Source: CAZKEW01 sp964558915
Lineage (GTDB): Bacteria; Acidobacteriota; Aminicenantia; Aminicenantales; UBA8522
Assembly: GCA_964558915.1 (NCBI GenBank)
Contig: CAZLFV010000001.1
Span: forward strand, 1 to 64,000
Length of the DNA: 64,000 nucleotides
Direction of reading: 5' to 3'
Both the position numbers and the translations under genes were made by a program. The notes beneath the pieces were generated by a model that saw nothing but the letters and a program-made list of their open reading frames with translations, was not told where the DNA came from and made no database searches. This document shows, in pieces, positions 49,997-58,871 of the stretch (the first letter of the stretch is position 1; each line of letters opens with the position of its first letter).

Positions 49997-50346
49997 CCGG
50001 GATTTTTGAGTCCTAGAACGGAGAGCCTACGGATTCCCTCCGGGCCATAAAGCTCGCCCGGGTTGAGGCAACATCGCCGAATAAAAAGCAAGCTTCTCTG
50101 GGAATGCGGGGTTGGGAAAGGGCGAGAGCAGTTGCCTTAGGGGGAATTTTTAACTGACGCGATAAGTAGTAAGGGCGGACGTTTAGCAGACCGGACGCCG
50201 GCGCCTGCGGTTTTTGATGAGACGGCTGGTCAATACAGCCAAACCTCCGATCATCAGGCCGACAAGCCCGAACAATTTCCAGTTTCGGACCTTTAGCATC
50301 TGGCTCCTCCGCTAATTTTGTCGCAGGACGGCCTTTTTTGGTGGAC
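49997..50346. repeat. Duplicated segment, copy B (transglutaminase fragment joined to the noncoding repeat)
   Basis: 49997-50060 matches 44341-44404 inside the transglutaminase-like gene with two mismatches. It is joined at the shared 6-mer CGCCCG to a copy of 44937-45226. The 538 bp between these points in copy A are absent here, as expected from a short-repeat deletion. The noncoding part ends near 50346, after which copy B continues into a region leading to the aldo/keto reductase. The gap 50347-50449 has no gene. Confidence 0.88.
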
Positions 50347-50449
50347 GAAATCGGCCTGGCTGGGAGCGCCTGTGAGAGCTGCTGTTCGTACCAGACCTCT
50401 GCTCTTTTGCTTACCAGCGCGGACGGAGAGGGACAGCCCTGCTTTCAAT

Positions 50450-51433
50450 TCAGGTTTTGTGCTCTAAAGAAACGTTGTCGAGATAATCCAGCTCGTCCTT
50501 GGTCAGCTGGATTTTCATACTTTCTGCGTTCTCCGTGGCCTGGGTGGTCCGAGTCGCGCCCGGGATGGCAACGACTGTCTCTCCACGTGAGTGAATCACC
50601 CAGCTGAGGGCGACCTCGGCGAGCGAGCCGTTGTGGTGTTGCGCGACCTCCCGCAACGCCGCGATCACGGGCCGGGAGCGCTCAAGGCCCTTGGGCCTGA
50701 ATGCGGACAAGTATTTTCTGTAACCGCCTCTGCTCCGGATCAATCCCGGATTCTCATGGAATTTTCCAGAGAGAAGCCCTTGGGCCAATGGAGAATACGC
50801 GATGATAGAAATTCCGAGCTCGCGGGCTGTTTCCAGAATGCCGTTCTGCTCGATTCTCCGGTCGAGCAAACTGTAGCGGACCTGATTTGAGACAAGCTGC
50901 AGGCCTTCGTTCTGGAGGAGCCGATGCGAGACTCTCATCTGCTTGGCTGAAAAATTGCTGACTCCGATATAGCGAATTTTACGATTCCGGACCAGCCCAG
51001 CCATGGATTCGACCTGCTTCTCAATCGAGGAAAAAGAAAAAGGATTGTGGATTTGATAGAGGTCTATAGGAAAACCGGCCAGCACTTCCAGCCTCCGGTC
51101 GATCGTTTTGGCGATCGACCTGGCCGTCCGGAAAATTGGCCGCCATTTGGTGGCGATGATGATATCTCCAGGGATTCTTCCCAATGTGTTGAGAGCTTGC
51201 GCAAGGGCTCTCTCTGATTCTCCAGCGCCGTAAGCTTCGGCCGTATCAAACCAATTCACCCCACCCCGGAGGCTGGCTTCAACGATTCCGGCAATCTCCG
51301 CTTCGGGCAAATTGGGCCAATAGCGTCCGTTCAGTCCTCTGCCTCGGCTGAACTGCCAGCATCCCAGCCCGACCGGCGAGACCATCAGCTCGGATTGTCC
51401 CAGTCGTCTGAGAGGAGGAATGGATGCGGCCAT
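50450..51433 (-). CDS. Aldo/keto reductase
   Basis: 327 residues from ATG 51433; an upstream in-frame TTG (51445) adds four residues. Catalytic tetrad visible: Asp and Tyr in NWFDTAEAYGAGESE, Lys in ATKW and His in QIHNP. The NADPH-binding end reads VAIPGATRTTQATENAESM. TIM-barrel oxidoreductase reducing aldehydes or ketones; substrate unknown. In copy A of the duplication this gene is deleted except for the sequence around its start (45230-45249). Confidence 0.93.
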   Translation of the reverse strand: MAASIPPLRRLGQSELMVSPVGLGCWQFSRGRGLNGRYWPNLPEAEIAGIVEASLRGGVNWFDTAEAYGAGESERALAQALNTLGRIPGDIIIATKWRPIFRTARSIAKTIDRRLEVLAGFPIDLYQIHNPFSFSSIEKQVESMAGLVRNRKIRYIGVSNFSAKQMRVSHRLLQNEGLQLVSNQVRYSLLDRRIEQNGILETARELGISIIAYSPLAQGLLSGKFHENPGLIRSRGGYRKYLSAFRPKGLERSRPVIAALREVAQHHNGSLAEVALSWVIHSRGETVVAIPGATRTTQATENAESMKIQLTKDELDYLDNVSLEHKT

Positions 51434-51510
51434 AATCTTATCCAAAATATTTCTATCGAAATAGTATGGTATATTTCACAGCCTTTGAGCAGGTGGCGAA
51501 TGGACGAAGC

Positions 51511-51972
51511 CTATCTCTTGTACCTTCCCATGACCTGACCCTGGGCGAGGATGTGCCCCTCCATGGCTTTGAGGAGCTCCGCCTTGGTCGCTCCAGCGGG
51601 GAAGCCGAGGACCGTGTCCAGAGCGTAGAGCTTGAAATAATATCTGTGCGTTCCGCCGGGAGGACAGGGGCCACCGTAGCCGATCTTTCTGAAATCATTG
51701 CGACCCTGGCGGGCGCCATTTTTAAGGTCCTTTTCGGGCGGGACCGCTTCGTGGAGTTCGCTCGCGCTCGCCGGCAGGTTGTAGATAACCCAATGGACCC
51801 AGGTCCCCATCGGGGCATCGGGGTCGTCGCTGATCAAGGCGAAACTCTGAGTTTCCGCGGGCGCTCCGGACCACGAAAGAGGTGGCGAGAGATCCGCCCC
51901 GTCGCAAGTGTAGCGGCGGGGAATCATCCCCCCTTCTTCAAATGCAGTGCTGGTGATTTTTAGGTCCATCAT
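51511..51972 (-). CDS. PEBP-family protein (YbhB/YbcL, Raf kinase inhibitor-like)
   Basis: 153 residues from ATG 51972, preceded by gaggaggagag; family length is ~150-160. The frame extends to 52047 with another plausible ribosome site and a hydrophobic stretch (LWPTILLMFIGTIF), so an exported longer form is possible. Signature blocks: RYTCDGADLSPPLSWSGAP, DDPDAPMGTWVHWV, IGYGGPCPPGGTHRYYFKLY. These bind phosphate-type ligands; the bacterial role is unclear. It follows the acyl-CoA ligase gene. A shattered copy lies at 45286. Confidence 0.92.
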   Translation of the reverse strand: MMDLKITSTAFEEGGMIPRRYTCDGADLSPPLSWSGAPAETQSFALISDDPDAPMGTWVHWVIYNLPASASELHEAVPPEKDLKNGARQGRNDFRKIGYGGPCPPGGTHRYYFKLYALDTVLGFPAGATKAELLKAMEGHILAQGQVMGRYKR

Positions 51973-52050
51973 CTCTCCTCCTCTAGAGAAAATTGTCCCT
52001 ATAAACATCAAGAGAATGGTCGGCCAGAGGCATTGCCTTTGATGCATCTC

Positions 52051-53829
52051 TCACTCCTTGTAGAGAGAGTCGATCACACCCTTAAATTTTTCCTCGATAA
52101 TGCTTCGTTTCACCTTCAAAGTGGGGGTGATTTCTCCCTTTCCAATATCAAAATCCCGGTCGAGAAGGGCGATTTTCTTGATTTTTTCATACGGGGCAAG
52201 ATGGGGCGTGCTCCTGTCCACCTCTTCCAGCAAAAAGTCCCGAATGGCCTCTTTTTGGAGCAGGTCTTTGGCGCCGGCATAAGGAATGTTCTTGAGCTTG
52301 GCGTAATCCTCGAGTTTTTCGAGATCCGGGACGATGAGGGCCGAGATGAATTTTCTTTTGCCGCCGATGACCACGGCGTTCAGGATGTACGAATTTTGCT
52401 TGAGCATGTTCTCGATCGGCTGCGGAGCGATGTTTTTTCCGCCCGAGGTGATAATCAAGTCTTTTTTCCTGTCGGTGATGGTGAGGAAGCCCTGGTCATC
52501 GAGATGACCGATGTCTCCTGTCTGGAGCCAGCCGTCCAGCAGAGTTTCCCGCGTCTCCTCCTCTTTCTTGTAATAGCCCCTCATAATGTTTGGTCCCCGG
52601 GCCAGGATCTCTCCGTCAGGCGCAATCTTCACCTCTACGCCCGGGATAGGCTTTCCCACTGTTCCGAATTTCAGGTCATTGAACGTATTCACGGCAATCA
52701 CCGGGGAGCTTTCGGTTAGGCCATAGCCTTCCAAGACGACCAGGCCCAGGGCGAAAAAAAACTCGGCGATGTCCTTTGACAGCGGCGCTCCTCCGGAGAC
52801 GAAGAAGCGGACCCGGCCGCCGGTTTTTTCGAGAATCTTGGAGAAGACGAGCTTACGAGCGAGGTTGGCGCGGAAGCGAAGGGAGCCTGAGACAGGCTGA
52901 TGAAAAAAGCTTTTTTCGCGATATTGCTTCCCTGTTTTAACGGCCCAGAAAAAGATCTTTTTTTTCAACCCGGACCCGGCCAGAATCGTGTCCATGACCT
53001 TGGCGTAGATCTTTTCAAAAAGCCGGGGGACGCTAACCATAATGGTTGGCCGAACCTCGATCAGGTTGTCGGCCACAGTCTCGACGCTTTCGGCATAGGC
53101 GATGGAACAGCCTTTATAGAGGAAGGCAAAGATAACCAGCCGCTCGAGCACGTGGGAAAGGGGAAGGAACGACAAGTCTGTATCTTTATCTCCGAAATCA
53201 ATAATTGAAGCGAGTGTCTTGATATTGCTGACGAAGTTAGCGTGAGTGAGCATGACTCCCTTGGGAATCCCCGTCGTGCCGGAGGTATAGATAATGGAAG
53301 CGAGATCATCCGGTTTGACAGTAAGGACGATTTCTTCAAAAAGGCCGGGACGTTGGGCCTGGATTTTTTCTCCGCGCTCCAGGATTTGCGACAGGGGCAA
53401 TAGTCCGTCCTGAGTCTGGGTCTCAAAGGTGATGAAATTTCTCACTAAGGGCAGGTCCTTTTTTACGGCTGCCACTTTCTCCCAAAGTGCTGGTCCGGAC
53501 ACAATAACGACCTTGGCGTCCGAGTCATTGATGATATATTTGACTTGTTCAGGGACCAGTGAGGTGTAGACTGGAACCGTTATCCCTCCAAGAGAGAGAA
53601 CGGCGTAATCCGTGATTGTCCATTCGGGGCCATTATCGGCAAGAAGAATCACCTTGTCGCCATGGCTCACGCCTAACTCGTGCAGCCCCAGGGCCAGGCG
53701 GATGACCCTGTTTCTGAATTCTTCCGTGGAGATGGAGACATAGCGCCCCTCTTTTTTGGACAGCATAATGTCCGGCTTGGGATATGATTTGGTCAGATGA
53801 AGAAACATTTGCGGAAGGGTATCGGTCAT
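52051..53829 (-). CDS. Long-chain acyl-CoA ligase (AMP-forming, FadD15-like)
   Basis: 592 residues. AMP-binding signature YTSGTTGIPKGVMLTH, then LPLSHVLERLVIF, YGLTESSPVIAVN, DGWLQTGDIGHLDDQGFL and the C-terminal lysine region ITSGGKNIAPQPIENML. It activates fatty acids to acyl-CoA via acyl-AMP. The closest type is the soluble FadD15/long-chain ligase group rather than E. coli FadD. A ribosome site (aaggagg) precedes ATG 53829. The 178 bp at its 3' end are repeated exactly at 45636-45813. Confidence 0.95.
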   Translation of the reverse strand: MTDTLPQMFLHLTKSYPKPDIMLSKKEGRYVSISTEEFRNRVIRLALGLHELGVSHGDKVILLADNGPEWTITDYAVLSLGGITVPVYTSLVPEQVKYIINDSDAKVVIVSGPALWEKVAAVKKDLPLVRNFITFETQTQDGLLPLSQILERGEKIQAQRPGLFEEIVLTVKPDDLASIIYTSGTTGIPKGVMLTHANFVSNIKTLASIIDFGDKDTDLSFLPLSHVLERLVIFAFLYKGCSIAYAESVETVADNLIEVRPTIMVSVPRLFEKIYAKVMDTILAGSGLKKKIFFWAVKTGKQYREKSFFHQPVSGSLRFRANLARKLVFSKILEKTGGRVRFFVSGGAPLSKDIAEFFFALGLVVLEGYGLTESSPVIAVNTFNDLKFGTVGKPIPGVEVKIAPDGEILARGPNIMRGYYKKEEETRETLLDGWLQTGDIGHLDDQGFLTITDRKKDLIITSGGKNIAPQPIENMLKQNSYILNAVVIGGKRKFISALIVPDLEKLEDYAKLKNIPYAGAKDLLQKEAIRDFLLEEVDRSTPHLAPYEKIKKIALLDRDFDIGKGEITPTLKVKRSIIEEKFKGVIDSLYKE

Positions 53830-53937
53830 GGATTCCTCCTTCTGTCATTAAGATACAAAAAAATGACCCTGTTTGTCTAACTCTTGTAAAAAAACCTGCA
53901 AAAGAATAACCTAAGGAGAGAAATTTTCTAAGAACCG

Positions 53938-55698
53938 ATGGCTCACAAGATCGAAATCCTGTCCCATGGCCGGATAATCAAGGCCAAAGAAAAAGAGGTT
54001 CTGGCCGATGCGATCCACCGGGCCGGCATCCCCTTGAGCCTCTACTGCGACAAGCGTGGTCTGTGCGGGAAGTGCTTTATTGAGATCCTCAGGGGCCCGC
54101 GGCCGCCTCTCGGCGAAAAAGAAGAGTTCTGGGTCAAGCAGAAAACCCTAGGGAAAAACTACAGGTTGGCCTGCCAATACAGAGTCAGCAAGGATCTCGT
54201 GATCAATGTGCCTGCTCTGTTCACGTCTCGAGCTGCGCCGGTGCTTCCGGCCATCCCGCGGTCGGCCTTTCCTCCTGACCCCGCGGTCAAAAAATATTTT
54301 CTTGAAGTTGAGGCACCGGATATCGTCTCTCCTCATTCTCTTTTCGATAAGCTCGTAGAGAATCTCGGATCCAGGCATCTGGACATTCCCGTCGAGGTGC
54401 TGAATGCGCTGGGGCGAACCTTGGCGAAAGGACGGCACAAAGTGACCGTGACGGTATATCGGGAAAAGGAAATCCTCGCCGTGGAGCCCGGAAACACGAT
54501 CGACCAGAACTTCGGGCTGGCCGTTGACATCGGAACGACGACTCTGGTTATGGACCTTGTTGACGTGAATTTCGGGAAAACGCTGGATACCGTGGCCGCT
54601 CTGAACAACCAGGTGACGCGGGGAGCAGACGTGATCTCGCGGATTGCCTATGCAACTCTTGCTCCCCAAAACGCTGTCGAACTCAGGAGCGTGGTCCTGG
54701 AAGCTCTGAACGGGATGATCGGACGAATTCTCGCGAAAAATGGCCTCTCCCCTAACTCGGTGTATGAAGTCGTTGTCTCTGCCAACACAACCATGAATCA
54801 CCTGCTCCTTGGAATTCCTGTCGATACTCTTGCCGTGGCTCCTTATCATGCCGTCTTTTCCCGTCTTCCGGCGCTCTCAGCGCGGCAGGTGGGTTTTGAC
54901 GTTCATCCGCAGGGCAAGGTCTATTTGGCGCCGAACATCAAAAGCTTTGTCGGTGGAGATATCGCTTCCGGCCTCCTGGCTGCGCGGGTGTCTTCAAAGA
55001 GGGAGAATTTTCTCTTCATTGACCTGGGGACAAACGGCGAGATTGTCCTCAAAGCCGGGCCCAAGCTCCTAGCCACCTCGACTGCGGCAGGCCCGGCCTT
55101 TGAGGGGATGAACATCAGCTGCGGAATGCCGGCGCTTCCGGGCGCCATATATAGGGCTGAGGAGGGGCGGACGATCAAAACATATACGCTTGGGAACACG
55201 CCGTCGCGGGGGGTCTGCGGGACCGGCCTGATTGACCTCGTTGCCCTTTTTCTTAAAAGGGGTTTGATCTCGCCGCGCGGAACGATCCGAGGCTCGGCAA
55301 AAAAAATCCGGGTCAAACGAAACATTGTTTTTACGCAGGAGGACATCCGGCAGATGCAGCTGGCCTGCGCCGCCATTAAGACAGGAATCCGGATGATGCT
55401 CAAGGCTAATCATCTCGCGGAGCGAGACTTGCACGGGATCTATATTGCCGGCGCCTTCGGTAATTATCTGAATATCAAGAATAGCATGGCGATCGGGCTT
55501 TTGCCCCGGGTTGAGGAGCGCAAACTCGCCTTCATCGGAAATTCTTCTCTTGCCGGGGCCAGACTCCTTCTGATCTCCGCCCCAGAAAGAGAGAGGATCG
55601 AGTCCCTGACTCAGAAGGTCGAGTATGTTTCCCTGGCCGCCAACCATAAATTCCAGGAGCATTTCATCAAGGCTCTGCAATTTGAACCCTGGCCTTAG
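53938..55698 (+). CDS. RACo-like ferredoxin/ASKHA activator (DUF4445)
   Basis: 586 residues. An N-terminal [2Fe-2S] domain has Cys37, Cys43, Cys46 and Cys79 (CX5CX2CX32C). A linker follows, then an actin-like ATPase-type domain (LAVDIGTTTLVMDLVDV, NNQVTRGADVISRI, IDLGTNGEIVLKAG, GMPALPGAIY, YIAGAFGNYLNIKN). RACo proteins reductively reactivate corrinoid methyltransferases, using ATP. No corrinoid protein or methyltransferase is in this window, so its partner is encoded elsewhere. ATG 53938 has only a distant ribosome-like site (aaggagag about 20 nt upstream). Confidence 0.9.
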   Translation: MAHKIEILSHGRIIKAKEKEVLADAIHRAGIPLSLYCDKRGLCGKCFIEILRGPRPPLGEKEEFWVKQKTLGKNYRLACQYRVSKDLVINVPALFTSRAAPVLPAIPRSAFPPDPAVKKYFLEVEAPDIVSPHSLFDKLVENLGSRHLDIPVEVLNALGRTLAKGRHKVTVTVYREKEILAVEPGNTIDQNFGLAVDIGTTTLVMDLVDVNFGKTLDTVAALNNQVTRGADVISRIAYATLAPQNAVELRSVVLEALNGMIGRILAKNGLSPNSVYEVVVSANTTMNHLLLGIPVDTLAVAPYHAVFSRLPALSARQVGFDVHPQGKVYLAPNIKSFVGGDIASGLLAARVSSKRENFLFIDLGTNGEIVLKAGPKLLATSTAAGPAFEGMNISCGMPALPGAIYRAEEGRTIKTYTLGNTPSRGVCGTGLIDLVALFLKRGLISPRGTIRGSAKKIRVKRNIVFTQEDIRQMQLACAAIKTGIRMMLKANHLAERDLHGIYIAGAFGNYLNIKNSMAIGLLPRVEERKLAFIGNSSLAGARLLLISAPERERIESLTQKVEYVSLAANHKFQEHFIKALQFEPWP

Positions 55699-55800
55699 GG
55701 AGCAGTGAAATCGTTATTCTCCGGAGTTCGGAACTCAATGAGATTTCGGCCGTCTGCCGGCGTCGACGAAGATCTTCTCCACTCGATGTCAAGAACTAAA

Positions 55801-57204
55801 TCAGGCTTCCGCCTCCCATACATTCCCCAGCCCGGGTGTGGAGACATGGAATCCCTTTTGGTTCTTCAAATAATCGGCCAGGTTCAGGGCGACCTTCCTT
55901 TCTCCGTGGGCGAGGAAAAGGAGCGGAAGAGGCTGGCGGAAATGATCCAGCCATAGAACTAAGGCGCTGCGGTCGGCGTGGGCAGAAAAACTCTGGATTT
56001 GTCTTATTTTCGCTCGGACGCTGTGATACTGGCCAAATATCCTCACCTCTGGCTGACCTTCTAGGATTTGCCTCCCCAGCGTCCCTTCGGCTTGATAGCC
56101 GACGAAGAGCAAAGTTGCTTCGGGCCGGCTGATGTTGTGGACGAGATGATGCTTGATCCGGCCTCCGGTGCACATGCCCGAGCCGGCCATAATGACGCAG
56201 GGGTCGCGAAACGAGTTGATCGCTTTTGACTCTTCCTGAGAGCGAGCATATTGGAGACCAGCAAATTGAAACGGCGACTGGCCCGAGTGAAAAAGTTGCT
56301 GTGCCTCTTCGTCCAGGCTTTCCTGGTGCCGCTTAAAGACCTCGGTGACGTTCATGGCCATGGGGCTATCCAAAAAGACGGGTAGGCGCGGGATCCGCTC
56401 TTGGCGGATGAGCCGGCTGAGGTGGTACATTAACTCCTGGGCCCGTTCGACGGCGAAAACAGGGATGACAGTATTCCCTCCCGCTCTGGCGGTTTCAATG
56501 ATGATCTCTCTCAGCAGAGTTGGGATATCGGCAGGGTCCTCGTGGTCTCGGTCCCCATAGGTCGAATCCATAATGACGGCGTCCGCTTTGTCAAAAACGC
56601 AAGGATCCCGGACGAGCGGCTTGTGCCGCTGGCCGATATCGCCGCTAAATACGACCTTCAGGGTTTTTTTCTTTTCCTTGACGGTGAGCTCGATCATGGC
56701 CGAACCGAGAATATGTCCGGCCTCATGAAAACGGGCCGACACGTTATTGCTGAGAGCGATCGGCTTCTCATATGAAACGGGTTGGATAAACCCGGAGACT
56801 CTAGCGGCCTCAGCTTCCGTGTAGAGGGGAATCTCCGGAAAACGGCCGCGGCGTCCCTCTTTTTCATGCCGCTTCTTTTTGTAGGCGGCATCTTCTTCCT
56901 GGACCCGCCCCGAGTCCTGGAGGACGATTGGAAGAAGGTCTGCGCTTGCTGCTGTGGTCAGAATCCTTCCTCGAAAGCCTTCTCGAATGAGCTTGGGGAG
57001 GAGCCCTGAATGATCCAGATGGACGTGGGTGAGAAGAAGACAATCGAGGCTATCCGGAGGGACAGGAAAGCGTTCCCAGTTTCGTTCGAGATAAGCCCTT
57101 TCCTGAAAGAGACCGCAGTCAAAGAGCAGGCGGGCGCCGTTGGCCTCGAGATAAAAGCTCGAACCTGTGACTTGTTGAGCCGCGCCAAGGAACCGGATTT
57201 TCAT
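55801..57204 (-). CDS. MBL-fold beta-CASP metallo-hydrolase (RNA-processing type)
   Basis: 467 residues. Zinc motif THVHLDHSG (His60, His62, Asp64, His65), then HEAGHILGSAMIEL, FSGDIGQRHKPLV and MDSTYGDRDHE, followed by a beta-CASP domain and the C-terminal SFSAHADRSAL. This is the CPSF-73-like bacterial group (YSH1-type) thought to act as RNA nucleases. It lacks KH domains, unlike archaeal aCPSF1. The region 55699-55800 between it and the convergent RACo gene has no terminator I can identify. Confidence 0.92.
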   Translation of the reverse strand: MKIRFLGAAQQVTGSSFYLEANGARLLFDCGLFQERAYLERNWERFPVPPDSLDCLLLTHVHLDHSGLLPKLIREGFRGRILTTAASADLLPIVLQDSGRVQEEDAAYKKKRHEKEGRRGRFPEIPLYTEAEAARVSGFIQPVSYEKPIALSNNVSARFHEAGHILGSAMIELTVKEKKKTLKVVFSGDIGQRHKPLVRDPCVFDKADAVIMDSTYGDRDHEDPADIPTLLREIIIETARAGGNTVIPVFAVERAQELMYHLSRLIRQERIPRLPVFLDSPMAMNVTEVFKRHQESLDEEAQQLFHSGQSPFQFAGLQYARSQEESKAINSFRDPCVIMAGSGMCTGGRIKHHLVHNISRPEATLLFVGYQAEGTLGRQILEGQPEVRIFGQYHSVRAKIRQIQSFSAHADRSALVLWLDHFRQPLPLLFLAHGERKVALNLADYLKNQKGFHVSTPGLGNVWEAEA

Positions 57205-57299
57205 TCGAGTTTTTTAGGCCGGACGGACGCAGCCACTATATCAGTTTCCCGATGGGAGGTCTAATGCTTTATTGCTTTCCAAATTTACCAATAGAAACG

Positions 57300-57348
57300 C
57301 CCGACGGGTCCTGTCGCGGTTCGCCCCCGAACCATGCCACCCGTCGGG
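57300..57348. repeat. Nested stem-loop in the MBL/DUF4097 gap
   Basis: Outer arms CCCGACGGGT (57300-57309) and ACCCGTCGGG (57339-57348) are perfect. Inside is GGTTCG-CCCC-CGAACC (57318-57333). On the + strand it is followed by TGCGGGCTCTTTTTG. It could be a structured RNA, a dispersed repeat or a bidirectional terminator. The gap 57205-57417 holds nothing else. Confidence 0.5.
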
Positions 57349-57417
57349 TGCGGGCTCTTTTTGCTGGTTTACTAAATAGCTAAGTGTTTTAAATCGCGGA
57401 GACGGAGATCAAGCCCT

Positions 57418-58230
57418 CTATTTGGTCAGATGGATGGAGCCGTTGACTGTTTTCAGGGAGATCTGAGGCCCGCCCTTTCCGAGCTTGCCTTCAAGGGCGT
57501 GCTTCGTTTTGACCAACCCCTGAAGCGTTACGGGAAAATCTAAAGAAATGCTGCCGTTGACCGTTTCTGCTTTGAGATCGGCATTGAGTTCCTGGGCGGG
57601 GCTGACCTGCAGGGTGATGCCCCCATTGACCGTCTCGGCCTTGATCCCATTCTCGAGCGCGCCGACAGAGAGCTTGATGCTGCCGTTGACCGTGTTAGAC
57701 CTTATCATACCCTTGACGTTGAGGGCTTCGATATTTCCGTTGGTCGTGGAGAAGGACAACTCGCCTGAGGCTTTTGACGCGGAAATATCGCCGTTGACCG
57801 TCGTGGCGGATGCTTTTCCAAACGGACCGGTGAGAGAGACCTTTCCGTTGACCGAGCTGACCCTACTCAACTCAGTTCCTTCGGGAACTTTGACATCATA
57901 TGTCACGCTAACTCCCGTCTGATCATGCTCCGGGTAGATTGTCTTGACAGAGACGGACGAAGCGGTTGACTCCACCTCGATTTTCACTTTGGCCAGGTTC
58001 TCGGCGGCCTTGGCTGTGGATTTTACGGCTTTGATTTCGACTTTTTGTTCGGTCCAGGTGGTGACCGCTACAGATCCATTGACATTGTCGAGGCTGAAGG
58101 TTCCCTGGGCGCTGAGCGGTACAACCTTGCTGAATTCCTCCTTATTCTCGTCCGCCTGAAGAGACGCAAAAAAGAAGAACAGGGAAACAAGAATAAGCAA
58201 AATGAGCCAGATAAGCTTTCTTGGATGCAT
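57418..58230 (-). CDS. Exported DUF4097-type beta-strand repeat protein
   Basis: 270 residues from ATG 58230 (MHPRKLIWLILLILVS), placed 6 nt after ggagg; an upstream ATG 58245 adds five residues. A signal peptide is followed by a parallel-beta repeat in which SVNGKVSL, TVNGDISA, TTNGNIEA, TVNGSIKL, TVNGGITL and TVNGSISL recur every ~15-20 residues, one rung per repeat. This is the DUF4097 putative-adhesin architecture. Location is probably periplasm or cell surface. A function beyond structural or adhesive is not inferable. Confidence 0.85.
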   Translation of the reverse strand: MHPRKLIWLILLILVSLFFFFASLQADENKEEFSKVVPLSAQGTFSLDNVNGSVAVTTWTEQKVEIKAVKSTAKAAENLAKVKIEVESTASSVSVKTIYPEHDQTGVSVTYDVKVPEGTELSRVSSVNGKVSLTGPFGKASATTVNGDISASKASGELSFSTTNGNIEALNVKGMIRSNTVNGSIKLSVGALENGIKAETVNGGITLQVSPAQELNADLKAETVNGSISLDFPVTLQGLVKTKHALEGKLGKGGPQISLKTVNGSIHLTK

Positions 58231-58313
58231 TTCATCCTCCATCATTTTGATTTCATTCTTAATAGACGCACAAGAGAGGCAGAAGGTTGCTTCGGGCCAG
58301 GATGAGCCCAGTC

Positions 58314-58796
58314 CTAGCTTCTTTCTATCTGAGTCTGCGGAGTGGCGTTTCTGATCATTTCTTCCCAGGCCCTCTTCCTGGGAAAATACATGAACTCGAG
58401 AAAGAGAGAGACAAAAAGGAGATAATAGAAATCCCTGGACTGGCCGGTGAGGAGAAAGGAAATCAGCCCAAGAAGGGCGGGCAATTCGGCGACGACGGAG
58501 ATGACCACCGCTGCCCGGCTCAATTTCTGAACGAAGAGGGAGAGCGTCTCGTTGCCTTTTTTCTTGGTCAAGGCCCGGATAAGAACCCGGAGAAAGATGG
58601 CGACGAGGATGGCCATCCCGTAGAGAAAATAGCGCTCTACCTGAAGACTTGAAGGACGGACAATGCCTGGGTAAGGGCTCAGGACAGACTTGATGATTTC
58701 GACGAGTACCGCGTAGATAAGCAGAGTCGCCACGGCCGCCCAGCTGACGAGGACGCTGGCGCGGAAGGGCTTTTCGAGATCAGTTCTTGGGTCCAT
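58314..58796 (-). CDS. Membrane protein of unknown function
   Basis: 160 residues with four hydrophobic helices: VLVSWAAVATLLIYAVLVEI, YFLYGMAILVAIFLRVLIRA, VISVVAELPALLGLISFLL and FYYLLFVSLFLEFMYF. The helix-loop pattern recalls small DUF4149/FtsX-like proteins, but no family is certain. A ribosome site (aaaggagc) precedes ATG 58796. The neighbours are also minus-strand genes, with 83 bp to DUF4097 and 75 bp to the methyltransferase. Confidence 0.6.
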   Translation of the reverse strand: MDPRTDLEKPFRASVLVSWAAVATLLIYAVLVEIIKSVLSPYPGIVRPSSLQVERYFLYGMAILVAIFLRVLIRALTKKKGNETLSLFVQKLSRAAVVISVVAELPALLGLISFLLTGQSRDFYYLLFVSLFLEFMYFPRKRAWEEMIRNATPQTQIERS

Positions 58797-58871
58797 TTTT
58801 GCCGGCTCCTTTCGAGAAACGCTCTTCCCCTAATTCAAGGGAATTCACATTAGCTCAATTCACTTCTTTGG

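Noticed and set aside
44341..52320. Duplicated arms as insertion-sequence or composite transposon ends
   Set aside because: No transposase, no terminal inverted repeats and no target duplications; the repeats are ordinary chromosomal genes and spacers.
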